A program made the translations under genes and the position numbers. A DNA stretch of 64,000 nucleotides. It comes from Limnobacter sp. SAORIC-580. Its GTDB lineage: Bacteria > Pseudomonadota > Gammaproteobacteria > Burkholderiales > Burkholderiaceae_B. Each line of letters opens with the position of its first letter. Position 1 is the stretch's first letter. This document shows positions 35,842 to 44,519 of this stretch, one piece after another. The DNA is taken from the NCBI RefSeq assembly GCF_013004065.1, contig NZ_CP053084.1:2976001-3040000 (forward strand). The letters run 5' to 3'. The notes below the pieces were generated by a model. The model ran no database searches and was not told the DNA's origin. It saw nothing but the letters and a program-made list of their open reading frames with translations.

Positions 35842-37029
35842 TCACCTTCCAACCAGTTGAATGGCCTGTTTGGCCATGGTATTGACCGACAGGTGCAGCA
35901 GGTTGAACACCCAGCGAATGGTGACCACTGAGGCATCGGCCACAGTGTGAGTTGCGCGCCCCAGGTAAGCCATGACGGCGTTGAGCATGCCCGCTACCTC
36001 TTTGGCCTGTTTGTGGCTGGCTTGGGCGTAGCGGGCGAGTATTTCGGCCATTTGATCGAGCACCGTGAATGCGCCTGTGCCGTAATGGCCCACACTGAGA
36101 AGGCTTTGTGCCCCTAGGCGAGAAAGCATGTCGTGAATGGCTTTGTTGATCAGTTTAAGCAAACGCCCACTGAACATGGCCCCAGGCATTTTGGCGAGTT
36201 GTTCAAACTGCCCTGCTTCCTTGTTGTTGGCGGGGTACAGGGAGTTTTCCAGCTGCTGTTGTTTGCCTTGTGTAAGGCTTTGCATTTGCTTCCAGCTGCC
36301 GTTGACCATACTGCTGTAGCCAATGGCAAGCTTGTGCTGCATAGGGTTGATTTTCAGCATGCCGCCTTCGAACAAGTAGGTGCCGTGCACATAGGGCGAG
36401 TGCACAAACGGATAAGTGGGCAGCATAGTGACGACATCGGCTTCATTGGCCACGCGGTACACATGGGCGGCTTTCATTTTTTTACTGAGGTGCTCGGCAT
36501 ACGGCACCATGCCCACGCGGGGAGCGGCCACCGTGTACAGGTAAGAATTCAGGCCCAGTTCAGCGCAGGCCGCCGCATTGAGGTTGGCTAGCGCGCCGCC
36601 CAGGCTGTGGCCCATGCAGTGCACTGCGGTGGGTTTGAAACCCAGATTTTGTTGCCGGATGAATTCATTGAGTTGCTGAACGTAGCTTTTGAAGGTGGTG
36701 CCAAAGCCTTTGTGAATGGCGTGGCCTGTGGGGCCGAGAGTGGGGATTGCGTTGATGTCGGTGCCGTAGTCTTCACGGCAGTGCGTAGTTCCACGGGTAG
36801 CGATGACGATTTCGCGGGAGCGACCACCGTTGAGTTGGGCCATGAAACCGAAGCCGCTGGAGACGGGGGTGATGAGGCCGGAGGTGGCGGTGATGATTCG
36901 CAAACTATCAATATTTACGAAAGGCAACTCGATATCCAACTCTCTCCTAAGCAATACAGAATCCCCTTTCTTCGTCGTGTATGCATTCTTGGAAAGTTGA
37001 AAAATTTGACCAGGATTAAGCTCATTCAT
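35842..37029 (-). CDS. class 3 lipase-family alpha/beta hydrolase
   Basis: Lipase (395 residues) of the class 3 (fungal lipase-like) family. The nucleophile elbow GHSLGGALAN holds the catalytic Ser near residue 165; an Asp in NEADVVTMLP and the His in PYVHGTYLF are candidates for the rest of the triad. The long C-terminal part is helical and hydrophobic near the end, suggesting membrane contact. No signal peptide. An ATG at 37044 is possible, but the ATG at 37029 gives an 8-base overlap with the upstream gene. Pairing with a small secreted protein resembles phospholipase effector/immunity pairs of type VI secretion; no secretion genes are seen here. Confidence 0.82.
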   Translation of the reverse strand: MNELNPGQIFQLSKNAYTTKKGDSVLLRRELDIELPFVNIDSLRIITATSGLITPVSSGFGFMAQLNGGRSREIVIATRGTTHCREDYGTDINAIPTLGPTGHAIHKGFGTTFKSYVQQLNEFIRQQNLGFKPTAVHCMGHSLGGALANLNAAACAELGLNSYLYTVAAPRVGMVPYAEHLSKKMKAAHVYRVANEADVVTMLPTYPFVHSPYVHGTYLFEGGMLKINPMQHKLAIGYSSMVNGSWKQMQSLTQGKQQQLENSLYPANNKEAGQFEQLAKMPGAMFSGRLLKLINKAIHDMLSRLGAQSLLSVGHYGTGAFTVLDQMAEILARYAQASHKQAKEVAGMLNAVMAYLGRATHTVADASVVTIRWVFNLLHLSVNTMAKQAIQLVGR

Positions 37030-37504
37030 ATTGTTGTACTCCATTGTGTTTGCAGCGCACGATTCTTCCGTAGGAGTTTTGTTCGTACTTAGACAGATCG
37101 CACTCGATATTCAAAACCCCACCCTTCGCCTCAGTCCCGAGTTCAAAGTTTTGCTTTTGAAACGCCCAAAAGGTGTGAGGCTGACCGTCAAAATAAACCT
37201 CAAGAACTTGCGAAACATGGGGATTGGCAGACAACAAGTCAGGCCTTAAGAATCGACGTTCAGCCACAGTTTGGAACTGAAAGCGACCCTCTGAATCGGT
37301 TTGAACCTCGTCTTGATATTCATCATTCTCGAATCCACCACTTCGCAACAATCGAGTTACCTTTAAATTGGCCAGCGGCTTTCCCTGCCAATGAATAAAA
37401 CCTTCGATAGGCGAGCAATACACAACTTTTCTGAACACAAAGGCCTCCGAGGGAACGGGAGTAAGGGGCAGCAGCAAGACCAGGGCGAACAAGATGCGGT
37501 ACAT
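37022..37504 (-). CDS. small secreted protein, possible lipase immunity partner
   Basis: Secreted protein (160 residues) with a signal peptide (MYRILFALVLLLPLTPVPSEA). The mature part looks like a carboxypeptidase-regulatory-type beta-sandwich: YCSPIEGFIHWQGKPLANLK and TDSEGRFQFQTVAERRFLRP. Two later cysteines (NIECDLSKY, RIVRCKHNG) and one early may form a disulfide. It resembles DUF6795-type proteins, from memory. It overlaps the lipase gene by eight bases. A periplasmic immunity role is inference from context. Confidence 0.65.
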   Translation of the reverse strand: MYRILFALVLLLPLTPVPSEAFVFRKVVYCSPIEGFIHWQGKPLANLKVTRLLRSGGFENDEYQDEVQTDSEGRFQFQTVAERRFLRPDLLSANPHVSQVLEVYFDGQPHTFWAFQKQNFELGTEAKGGVLNIECDLSKYEQNSYGRIVRCKHNGVQQYE

Positions 37505-37634
37505 GGTTGAAGCCTGCACGTATTAAACAAACGAGCACGCTAGCACTGGGTGGCATGGGAGGCAAAAACTGGGCTGGCTAGGTAATCAGGATGGGGGGCA
37601 TTGCTGCTGGTTGTTGCTTGAAAATACCAAGCTA

Positions 37635-37671
37635 GATAAACTAGTCAGATAACTAGTCAGATAACTAGTCA
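37635..37671. repeat. three tandem 12-13-bp repeats, candidate operator of the Phd/PIN pair
   Basis: GATAAACTAGTCA, GATAACTAGTCA and GATAACTAGTCA follow one another without gaps and end just before the AGGA ribosome binding site of the antitoxin gene. Each unit holds the self-complementary ACTAGT. Iterated units this close to an antitoxin start are best read as binding sites for the antitoxin. Confidence 0.6.
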
Positions 37672-37685
37672 TTTAGGATAAATTT

Positions 37686-37946
37686 ATGCGAACATGGCCC
37701 GTACAGGATGCAAAAGCCAGATTCAGTGAGTTACTGGACATCTGCCTGCGTGATGGCCCACAAGCGGTAAGCAGGCGTGGCCAGGAACAAGCAGTGTTGG
37801 TACCCATGGCGGAATGGTTGCGGCTTACCCAAAAAAACCAGCCGGGCGTGAAAGATTTGCTACTGGCCGAGGAGGCCCGTACGGAATACCTTGTACCCCC
37901 GAGAGGGCAGCTTAAGCGCCGAAAAGCCACCGGACAGGAAGGCTGA
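37686..37946 (+). CDS. Phd/YefM-family antitoxin
   Basis: Antitoxin (86 residues) of the Phd/YefM family. The N-terminus WPVQDAKARFSELLDICL, then GPQAVSRRGQEQAVLVPMAEW, is the classic DNA-binding Phd fold; the basic C-terminus probably contacts the toxin. ATG with AGGA seven bases before it. The PIN-domain toxin starts three bases after its stop. Confidence 0.9.
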   Translation: MRTWPVQDAKARFSELLDICLRDGPQAVSRRGQEQAVLVPMAEWLRLTQKNQPGVKDLLLAEEARTEYLVPPRGQLKRRKATGQEG

Positions 37947-37949
37947 ACC

Positions 37950-38354
37950 ATGTACCTTCTGGATACCAACGTTATTTCCGAACTACGAAAAGCAAAACCC
38001 CACGGAGCCGCGTTGGCGTGGATCAAGAACATTCCCGAGCATTTGCTTTACCTTAGCGCATTTACGCTGGCTGAAATTCAAAGCGGAATCGAGAGGACTC
38101 GAGAACAAGATGAGGACAAGGCCAAGGAAATAGAACTGTGGCTAAACAAATTGGAAGCCACGTTTAAGGTGCTGCCCATGGATGCAAAGTGCTTCCGAGT
38201 ATGGGCAAAATTAATGCATCGGGAAACAGACACAGCATTGGAAGATGCCATGATTGCAGCCACGGCCCTTGCCAACAAGTTAACGGTGGTAACCCGCAAC
38301 ACGAAAGACTTTACCCGGTTTGATGTGCCGCTGCTGAACCCATTTTCGAGTTAA
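37950..38354 (+). CDS. PIN-domain toxin (FitB/VapC-like)
   Basis: PIN-domain RNase toxin (134 residues). Acidic active-site residues are present: Asp in YLLDTNVISELRK, Glu in LAEIQSGIERT, Asp in LEDAMIAATALAN and the C-terminal TRNTKDF. The segment order and length match FitB-type VapC toxins. Coupled to the Phd antitoxin in front. Full length, so likely functional. Confidence 0.9.
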   Translation: MYLLDTNVISELRKAKPHGAALAWIKNIPEHLLYLSAFTLAEIQSGIERTREQDEDKAKEIELWLNKLEATFKVLPMDAKCFRVWAKLMHRETDTALEDAMIAATALANKLTVVTRNTKDFTRFDVPLLNPFSS

Positions 38355-38464
38355 AGGCTGACCGTGAATGCAACACTGTGCGCAGCGAAGTAAAGCGGCA
38401 ACACTTTTATGCGCCCTAAAGCCTGATACTGCACACACTAATATGTACACACCTAGGGGTGCCA

Positions 38465-38734
38465 ATGGCTTCACCTGTTTCTACTACTCGGGTTTTCAAC
38501 AATGGCAACAGCCAAGCGGTGCGCATTCCAGCCGAGTTTCGCTTGAATACTGACCGGGTTCAAATTAGCTGCAATGAACACGGCGACCTTGTTATTCACC
38601 CCATACCTGCCGAGCGCGGGCAGGCTTTGTTGCAGGCACTGCAAGCTTTGGGTGAAGTTGACGAGCAATTTATCGCTGCACTGGAAGCCGAGCAGGAGAA
38701 CAGCCAACCCATGCGAGATCGCGAGGCGCTGTGA
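38465..38734 (+). CDS. vapB: VapB-type AbrB-fold antitoxin
   Basis: Antitoxin (89 residues) with the swapped-hairpin AbrB DNA-binding domain: TTRVFNNGNSQAVRIPAEFR at the start, then VQISCNEHGDLVIHPIP. The frame extends to GTG at 38459, but AGGGG suits the ATG at 38465. Its TGA overlaps the GTG start of vapC (GTGA). The toxin gene is cut off, so this antitoxin may now be an orphan. Confidence 0.85.
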   Translation: MASPVSTTRVFNNGNSQAVRIPAEFRLNTDRVQISCNEHGDLVIHPIPAERGQALLQALQALGEVDEQFIAALEAEQENSQPMRDREAL

Positions 38735-38862
38735 TTTACTTGCTTGACACCAACATCGTGATTTACCTGATCAAAAACCGGCCACCGACCATTGCGCAGA
38801 AAGTAAATTCGCTACCCGCAGATGCAAAACTCGCCATGAGTTTTATTACTTGGGCAGATTAA
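38731..38862 (+). pseudogene. vapC: truncated vapC toxin gene
   Basis: The first 43 codons of a PIN-domain VapC toxin: IYLLDTNIVIYLIKNRPP, with the first active-site Asp, and then MSFITWA, where intact relatives continue with Ala-Glu-Leu. Here the frame stops at 38862, inside the end of the convergent ugd copy (stop at 38859). About two thirds of the toxin, including the other catalytic acids, is missing. The break coincides with the edge of the duplicated ugd gene, so the arrival of that gene most likely removed the rest. Confidence 0.85.
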
Positions 38863-40025
38863 TCGCTACCAAACAAATCGCGTGTGTAAACCTTGTGCTC
38901 TACATCGGCAAGTTCTTCAACGTGCCGGTTACAAAGAATGATGTCGGCTTGCTGCTTAAACTGTTCAAGGTTATTCACCACCTTGCTTCGGAAGAACTCG
39001 GGTTCTTGCAGCACCGGTTCATACACAATCACCTCAATGCCCTTGGCTTTGATGCGTTTCATGATTCCTTGAATGGCCGATGACCTGAAGTTGTCGCTTC
39101 CGGCTTTCATCACCAGGCGGTAAATGCCCACCACCTTGGGGTTCTTGGCAACTACGTCTGCAGCAATAAAGTCTTTGCGTGTGGTGTTGGCATCCACAAT
39201 GGCCTGGATCATGTTCTGCGGCACATCGCTGTAGTTGGCCAACAGTTGTTTGGTGTCTTTGGGCAGGCAATACCCACCATAGCCAAAGCTTGGGTTGTTG
39301 TAGTGGTTTCCAATACGTGGGTCCAAGCTTACGCCATCAATAATTTGGCGTGTGTCTAAACCGTGTGTGGCGGCGTAGGTATCCAGTTCATTGAAGTAGG
39401 CCACGCGCATGGCCAAATAGGTGTTGGCAAACAGCTTGATGGCCTCGGCTTCGGTACTGCCCGTAAACAAAGTAGGTATGTTTTGCTTGATGGCACCTTG
39501 CTGCAGCAATGCTGCGAATTGTTTCGCTCGCTCGCTTTGCTCACCCACCACGATGCGGCTGGGGTAGAGGTTGTCGTACAGGGCTTTTCCTTCTCGCAAG
39601 AATTCCGGGCTGAATATGATTTGCTTGGTGCTCAGCTTTTTGCGAAGCTGTTCGGTGTAGCCCACTGGTATGGTACTTTTAATGACCATAGTTGCATTTG
39701 GATTAATGGCCAGAACATCGCCCACCACCGCCTCAATCGACTTGGTGTTGAAGTGGTTGGTCTCTGGGTCGTAATCAGTGGGGGTGGCAATAATCACAAA
39801 GCTGGCGCCCGTATAGGCTTCTTCCTTATCGGTGGTGGCTTTGAAGTTCAGGGGCTTATTGGCCAGGAAGTGTTCAATTTCAGCGTCGTGAATCGGCGAC
39901 TTTTTTTGGTTCAGCAGATCGACCTTGGCTTGAACAATGTCCAGCGCCACTACTTCATTGTGCTGGGCCAACAACATGGCGTTGCTTAAACCCACGTAAC
40001 CCGTGCCTGCTATTGCTATTTTCAT
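38859..40025 (-). CDS. ugd: UDP-glucose 6-dehydrogenase, copy 2
   Basis: Second copy of the 388-residue NAD-dependent UDP-glucose dehydrogenase, with [27 protein letters not shown] and the catalytic [15 protein letters not shown] all intact. It differs from the copy at 21589-22755 at about 16 positions, all in the first half and last 40 residues; a central stretch of some 180 residues is identical. It points away from the UDP-xylose synthase gene (40110-41048), which uses its product. Its 3' end cuts into vapC. Confidence 0.96.
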   Translation of the reverse strand: MKIAIAGTGYVGLSNAMLLAQHNEVVALDIVQAKVDLLNQKKSPIHDAEIEHFLANKPLNFKATTDKEEAYTGASFVIIATPTDYDPETNHFNTKSIEAVVGDVLAINPNATMVIKSTIPVGYTEQLRKKLSTKQIIFSPEFLREGKALYDNLYPSRIVVGEQSERAKQFAALLQQGAIKQNIPTLFTGSTEAEAIKLFANTYLAMRVAYFNELDTYAATHGLDTRQIIDGVSLDPRIGNHYNNPSFGYGGYCLPKDTKQLLANYSDVPQNMIQAIVDANTTRKDFIAADVVAKNPKVVGIYRLVMKAGSDNFRSSAIQGIMKRIKAKGIEVIVYEPVLQEPEFFRSKVVNNLEQFKQQADIILCNRHVEELADVEHKVYTRDLFGSD

Positions 40026-40109
40026 AAGTAACCGGGCCTTACGCCCTTCAAATGTTGAATGGCTTTAGAATACCGGATTGCACCAACGGCTAGAGCGGAA
40101 GACAAGCGA

Positions 40110-41048
40110 ATGAAAAACAGAATATTGGTAACTGGCGGTGCCGGCTTCTTGGGTTCGCACCTGTGCGAACGTTTACTGGCCGAGGGCAACGAAGTAATTT
40201 GCGCTGACAACTATTTTACGGGCAGCAAAGAAAATGTGGCACACCTGCTGAGCAACCCCTACTTTGAGCTGATTCGGCACGATGTAACCTTTCCGCTTTA
40301 CATTGAAGTGGATCAAATTTACAACCTGGCCTGCCCTGCAAGCCCGGTGCATTACCAGCATGACCCTGTGCAAACTACCAAAACCAGTGTGCACGGTGCA
40401 ATCAACATGCTGGGCTTGGCCAAACGCGTAAAGGCGAGAATTCTTCAGGCCAGCACCAGCGAAGTGTATGGCGACCCGGAAGTACATCCCCAGCCCGAGG
40501 AGTATTGGGGCCGTGTAAACCCGATTGGTATTCGCAGCTGCTACGACGAAGGCAAGCGCTGCGCCGAAACCCTGTTTTTCGATTACCACCGCCAGCACAA
40601 CCTAGATATTAAAGTAGCCCGAATTTTTAACACCTACGGCCCACGCATGCACCCCAACGATGGCCGTGTGGTGAGCAACTTTATTATGCAGGCATTGAAA
40701 GGCCAAGACATTACGATATTTGGCGATGGCAGCCAAACCCGTAGCTTTTGCTATGTAGACGACTTAATTGAAGGCTTTATTCGCTTGATGAACACAGAGC
40801 CTGGTTTTACTGGGCCAGTGAACTTGGGTAACCCCGGCGAATTTACGATGTTGGAACTTGCGGAAAAAGTGATTGAATTGACTGGCTCAAAAAGCAAACT
40901 GACCTTTATGCCGTTGCCTCAAGATGACCCCAAGCAACGCCAACCCAATATTGAGTTGGCCAAAGCGAAGTTGGGTTGGGAGCCGAGGGTGAATTTGGAA
41001 AACGGGTTGAAAAAAACGATCGACTACTTTAAAAATTTGTCTGCATAA
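40110..41048 (+). CDS. UDP-glucuronate decarboxylase (UDP-xylose synthase)
   Basis: Extended SDR enzyme (312 residues) that oxidises and decarboxylates UDP-glucuronate to UDP-xylose. Seen: [57 protein letters not shown] and SCYDEGKR, the YxxxK in the form typical of UXS, then [21 protein letters not shown] longer frame to 40059 exists, but the ATG at 40110 begins at the family's normal start. It lies back to back with ugd copy 2, so the two make UDP-Xyl from UDP-Glc. UDP-apiose or dTDP-sugar activity is less likely. Confidence 0.93.
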   Translation: MKNRILVTGGAGFLGSHLCERLLAEGNEVICADNYFTGSKENVAHLLSNPYFELIRHDVTFPLYIEVDQIYNLACPASPVHYQHDPVQTTKTSVHGAINMLGLAKRVKARILQASTSEVYGDPEVHPQPEEYWGRVNPIGIRSCYDEGKRCAETLFFDYHRQHNLDIKVARIFNTYGPRMHPNDGRVVSNFIMQALKGQDITIFGDGSQTRSFCYVDDLIEGFIRLMNTEPGFTGPVNLGNPGEFTMLELAEKVIELTGSKSKLTFMPLPQDDPKQRQPNIELAKAKLGWEPRVNLENGLKKTIDYFKNLSA

Positions 41049-41053
41049 CATTG

Positions 41054-42010
41054 ATGACCCGAAGCCCAATATTATTTCTGATCTTCAACCGCCCGGACAC
41101 CACCGCCAGAGTCTTCGATTCCATCCGCAAGGCCAAGCCATCGAGGCTTTATATTGCGGCCGACGGGCCACGAGACGAACGCGCCGGTGAGGCAGACCTG
41201 TGTGAAAAAACCCGGGGAATAGCGCAAGCGGTGGACTGGCCTTGCGAGGTGAAAACCCTGCTGCGCCATAAAAACCTGGGATGTAAAAAAGCCGTAAGCG
41301 GTGCTATCGACTGGTTTTTTGAGAATGAGCTGGAAGGAATAATTCTCGAAGATGATTGTTTGCCCGCACCGGATTTTTTTAGATTTTGCGATGCGCTTCT
41401 CGAGAAATATCGCGACGAACCAGAGGTTGGCTCAATCACCGGGGACAATTTTATTTCCTCAACTTGGACACCTGAAGAAAGCTATTATTTTTCAAAGTTC
41501 AGCCACATTTGGGGCTGGGCAACTTGGCGACGCGCTTGGAAAGAATACGATGTCTCAATGACGGATTGGCCGAAGTTGGGCTTGCCGTTTCTTCAAACTC
41601 AAGTTTTTGAAGACAATCGAAAGGCAGCAAAATACTGGAGTATGGTTTTTGACAAAGTGTACCTTGGCGACATAGACACCTGGGACTATCAATGGGCATT
41701 TACTTGTTTCAAGAATAATTGGCTTAGCTGTATTCCAAAAAGTAACTTAGTCACCAATATTGGCTTTGGCCCCAATGCTACTCATACCACTAGTGCGGAG
41801 AGCAAACTTGCGAATGTGTCAACGGGCATACTAGATTGGCCAATAAAACACCCTCAGGAAACAATCATAGCGACTAAGGCCGACGAATGGAGCCTTAACC
41901 ATGTATTCGAAATACAAATGCATTTTTTGACGATAGAAAGACTTTGGGCATCATTTAAATATCGGATTTCTTTATTCCTTAAACTACTTAGTCGTCACAA
42001 TAGACATTAG
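41054..42010 (+). CDS. GT2-like nucleotide-diphospho-sugar transferase (HlpA-type)
   Basis: Protein of 318 residues with a GT-A type fold: ILFLIFNRPDTTARVFDSI, LYIAADGPRDER, NLGCKKAVSGAIDWFF and EGIILEDDCLPAPDFF with a DD pair in the metal-binding place. IWGWATWRRAWKEYD and DTWDYQWAF are typical of the HlpA-type group often found in polysaccharide loci. A paralogue is at 46689-47648 on the other strand. The ATG at 41054 follows the UXS stop after five bases. Donor sugar unknown. Confidence 0.82.
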   Translation: MTRSPILFLIFNRPDTTARVFDSIRKAKPSRLYIAADGPRDERAGEADLCEKTRGIAQAVDWPCEVKTLLRHKNLGCKKAVSGAIDWFFENELEGIILEDDCLPAPDFFRFCDALLEKYRDEPEVGSITGDNFISSTWTPEESYYFSKFSHIWGWATWRRAWKEYDVSMTDWPKLGLPFLQTQVFEDNRKAAKYWSMVFDKVYLGDIDTWDYQWAFTCFKNNWLSCIPKSNLVTNIGFGPNATHTTSAESKLANVSTGILDWPIKHPQETIIATKADEWSLNHVFEIQMHFLTIERLWASFKYRISLFLKLLSRHNRH

Positions 42011-42146
42011 ACTCAACGGGCACCAGTAAATCGGATACATAACGACAACCCAACCAATCTAATCAAACGATAAATTTCTCCAAAAAACCACTTGAAAATA
42101 TACTAAATCAATAAATATTTATCTTAAGAGTCAAAAGCCGAAATCC

Positions 42147-42977
42147 ATGAAAATAATACTCAGAAAGATTTATGATTTCATATCAAAAATTTACATTTTC
42201 GCATTCGCACGCCCTTCTACTCAAAAATTCAACAATTTGATACTTCAACTAGCCTTACATGCTAGAGGATATAATAATCATGGTGATTTTAAAACCACTG
42301 GCGAATTTATCTTTATAAACCACCTCGCCAAAATGAAACCTAAACTCTGTATAGATATAGGAGCCAACAAGGGAGCATATTCAGAAATATTGCTTAAAGC
42401 CACTGACTCATATGTAATTGCATTTGAGCCTTTGCCTGAAGCATATGCAATAGCGCGAAAACTTGAAGATTTATATCCTGGGCGGTTCATTGCGGAGAAT
42501 TTTGGGATTGGAAAAGAGGATGGAGTGCTCGATTTGCACTATGGAGAAGGAGATTCAGAGCTCGCCAGTTTCAGTTCTGAAGTAAATGAAATTGCATATG
42601 TGAAAGCATCAAACACAAGTGTTATGAAGGTTCCGGTTATAAAATTGGATTCATACTTGGAACGGATATCCAAAGACTTTAAATTTATCGACTTACTAAA
42701 AATAGACACTGAAGGTTTTGAGTATGAAGTGTTGTTGGGCGCTCAGAGGATAATTGCCGAGTTAAAACCAAAATTCATTCATATTGAGTATAACTGGCAT
42801 CAGTTATTTCGGATGCAATCTCTTAGATCACTTGGAAAACTGATACCTGAATACAAGGTATATCAGCTACTTCCCTATGGCGATGGACTTGCATTAAGGA
42901 ATATCGATCTACCTGAATCGAATATCTATCACTATTCAAATTTTGTTTTTGTAAGGCCCGACATCCCCCTTAGTTAA
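42147..42977 (+). CDS. FkbM-family methyltransferase
   Basis: SAM-dependent methyltransferase (276 residues) of the FkbM family. Seen: LCIDIGANKGAYSEILLKA (SAM loop, near residue 70), VIAFEPLPEAYAIA, and LLKIDTEGFEYEVLLGAQ, the diagnostic FkbM motif. It probably O-methylates a sugar hydroxyl of the glycan. AT-richer than its upstream neighbours. The gaps before it (42011-42146) and after it (42978-43265) show nothing recognisable. Confidence 0.88.
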   Translation: MKIILRKIYDFISKIYIFAFARPSTQKFNNLILQLALHARGYNNHGDFKTTGEFIFINHLAKMKPKLCIDIGANKGAYSEILLKATDSYVIAFEPLPEAYAIARKLEDLYPGRFIAENFGIGKEDGVLDLHYGEGDSELASFSSEVNEIAYVKASNTSVMKVPVIKLDSYLERISKDFKFIDLLKIDTEGFEYEVLLGAQRIIAELKPKFIHIEYNWHQLFRMQSLRSLGKLIPEYKVYQLLPYGDGLALRNIDLPESNIYHYSNFVFVRPDIPLS

Positions 42978-43265
42978 TAAACTATTCACAGATAAATCTT
43001 TGATTCAATATAAAATTTAATGCAATCAATTAAACTCAGAAATGATAATTTCCGAGAGATACACATTCATCAAAAAAATGGCTTATATTTACATTGCACA
43101 GGCAAGCTCTAAACATTACTAGTATTTTTGTTCACTCAAAATAGTACCTTATCGTCGCGACTAAAAACGTTAACTCTTTTTAGTTAAGTAGAGGGTTAGA
43201 TCGATTAGATCAAGTTGCACTTTGAAAACCAAAGTAATTTAACTGAATTTGGAGACGAATACTAA

Positions 43266-44519
43266 TTGAAAATTGTGCATCTTTCATCGAGCGACTTAAA
43301 TGGTGGTGCTGCGAGGGCATCAATGCGATTGCACAAAGCATTGCTGAAGATTGGGGTAGATTCTGAGCTTTGGGTCGATGAAAAAATCTCTGATCTATCG
43401 ACGGTCTTTCAATCCGAAAGTCGTCTCGATAGGATTTTGACTAATATTCGCCCCTATCTCGGTCAGCTACCAAAGTTCTTTTCCAAAAAGCGTGAGCGAT
43501 CATTTCTTTCATTTGCACTGTTACCGTCTAAATGGGTAAAAAGAATAAATAGATCTAACGCAGACTTGGTTCACCTTCACTGGATTAACAGAGAAATGCT
43601 CTCGATCCGAGACATTAGTGCGATCGAAAAACCAATCGTTTGGACTTTCCACGATATGTGGCCATTCTGCGGCGCAGAGCATTATTCGGAAAACAACGAC
43701 TGGGAAACGGGTTATTCAACAAAATTCAACTTATCTGTATCAAGTAGAAATCATGCACTTGATCGTTGGGTTTGGAACAGAAAAAACAAATATTGGCGTG
43801 ACAACATCACGATTGTTGCTCCTAGTAAATGGTTAGCTAATTGTACTCAATGCAGCCCATTGACCTCAAAATGGCAGACCAAAATAATTCCGAATGGACT
43901 GGATACTACATCATGGACCCCGATTGATCGCGTCGCTGCAAGACAGATATTGAAGCTACCGATCGACAAGAAGCTTATTTTGTTTGGTGCGCTTGGCGGC
44001 CACGCAGATAAAAGAAAAGGTTTCTCACTATTGAAAGATGCACTAGAACACTTAAGGGAAAGCGGAAATGAATATGAACTTGTGATATTTGGGCAAAGCC
44101 GACCGTCGCAGGAAGTCATTCAAGGATTCATTACGCATTATATGGGGCCTCTTCAAGATGATGTTTCATTACGTCTAACATACAGTGCAGCGAACGTAAT
44201 GGTTGTACCATCCAGACAAGAGGTATTCGGGCAAACAGCAACTGAGGCTCTTGCGTGCGGAACACCTGTAGCCGCATTCAGTATTGGAGGTTTAAAAGAT
44301 ATCGTTGACCACGGCAAGAACGGTTATCTTGCAGCTCCGTTTGATACACATGATTTGCAAAAATGTATTATTCAAGCGATTGCGTTGTCGCACCTTCAAG
44401 AGTCTCAAACTTGTATGGCCAACTCTATCCGAGACAAGATATTGGACACTAACGTCGCCCGCCTTCACGAAAACCTTTATCAGAGAGTCATTCTGAATTC
44501 TTGCCACCCAAAGAGTTAG
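43266..44519 (+). CDS. GT4-type glycosyltransferase (WcaC-like)
   Basis: GT-B fold glycosyltransferase (417 residues). The N-terminus IVHLSSSDLNGGAARASMRL and VWTFHDMWPFCGAEHY match the WcaC-like group. C-terminal half: LILFGALGGHADKRKGFSLL, NVMVVPSRQEVFGQTATEAL and VAAFSIGGLKDIVDHGKNGYL. The start codon is TTG, with GGAGACG upstream. Its end overlaps the convergent flippase gene by 32 bases. Confidence 0.88.
   Translation: MKIVHLSSSDLNGGAARASMRLHKALLKIGVDSELWVDEKISDLSTVFQSESRLDRILTNIRPYLGQLPKFFSKKRERSFLSFALLPSKWVKRINRSNADLVHLHWINREMLSIRDISAIEKPIVWTFHDMWPFCGAEHYSENNDWETGYSTKFNLSVSSRNHALDRWVWNRKNKYWRDNITIVAPSKWLANCTQCSPLTSKWQTKIIPNGLDTTSWTPIDRVAARQILKLPIDKKLILFGALGGHADKRKGFSLLKDALEHLRESGNEYELVIFGQSRPSQEVIQGFITHYMGPLQDDVSLRLTYSAANVMVVPSRQEVFGQTATEALACGTPVAAFSIGGLKDIVDHGKNGYLAAPFDTHDLQKCIIQAIALSHLQESQTCMANSIRDKILDTNVARLHENLYQRVILNSCHPKS

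Noticed and set aside
37635..37671. Possible small CRISPR-like array
   Set aside because: The units touch without spacers and are only 12-13 bases long; no cas genes are present.
42978..43265. AT-rich gap searched for a small gene or promoter
   Set aside because: No frame with a ribosome binding site and no convincing promoter or hairpin was seen.
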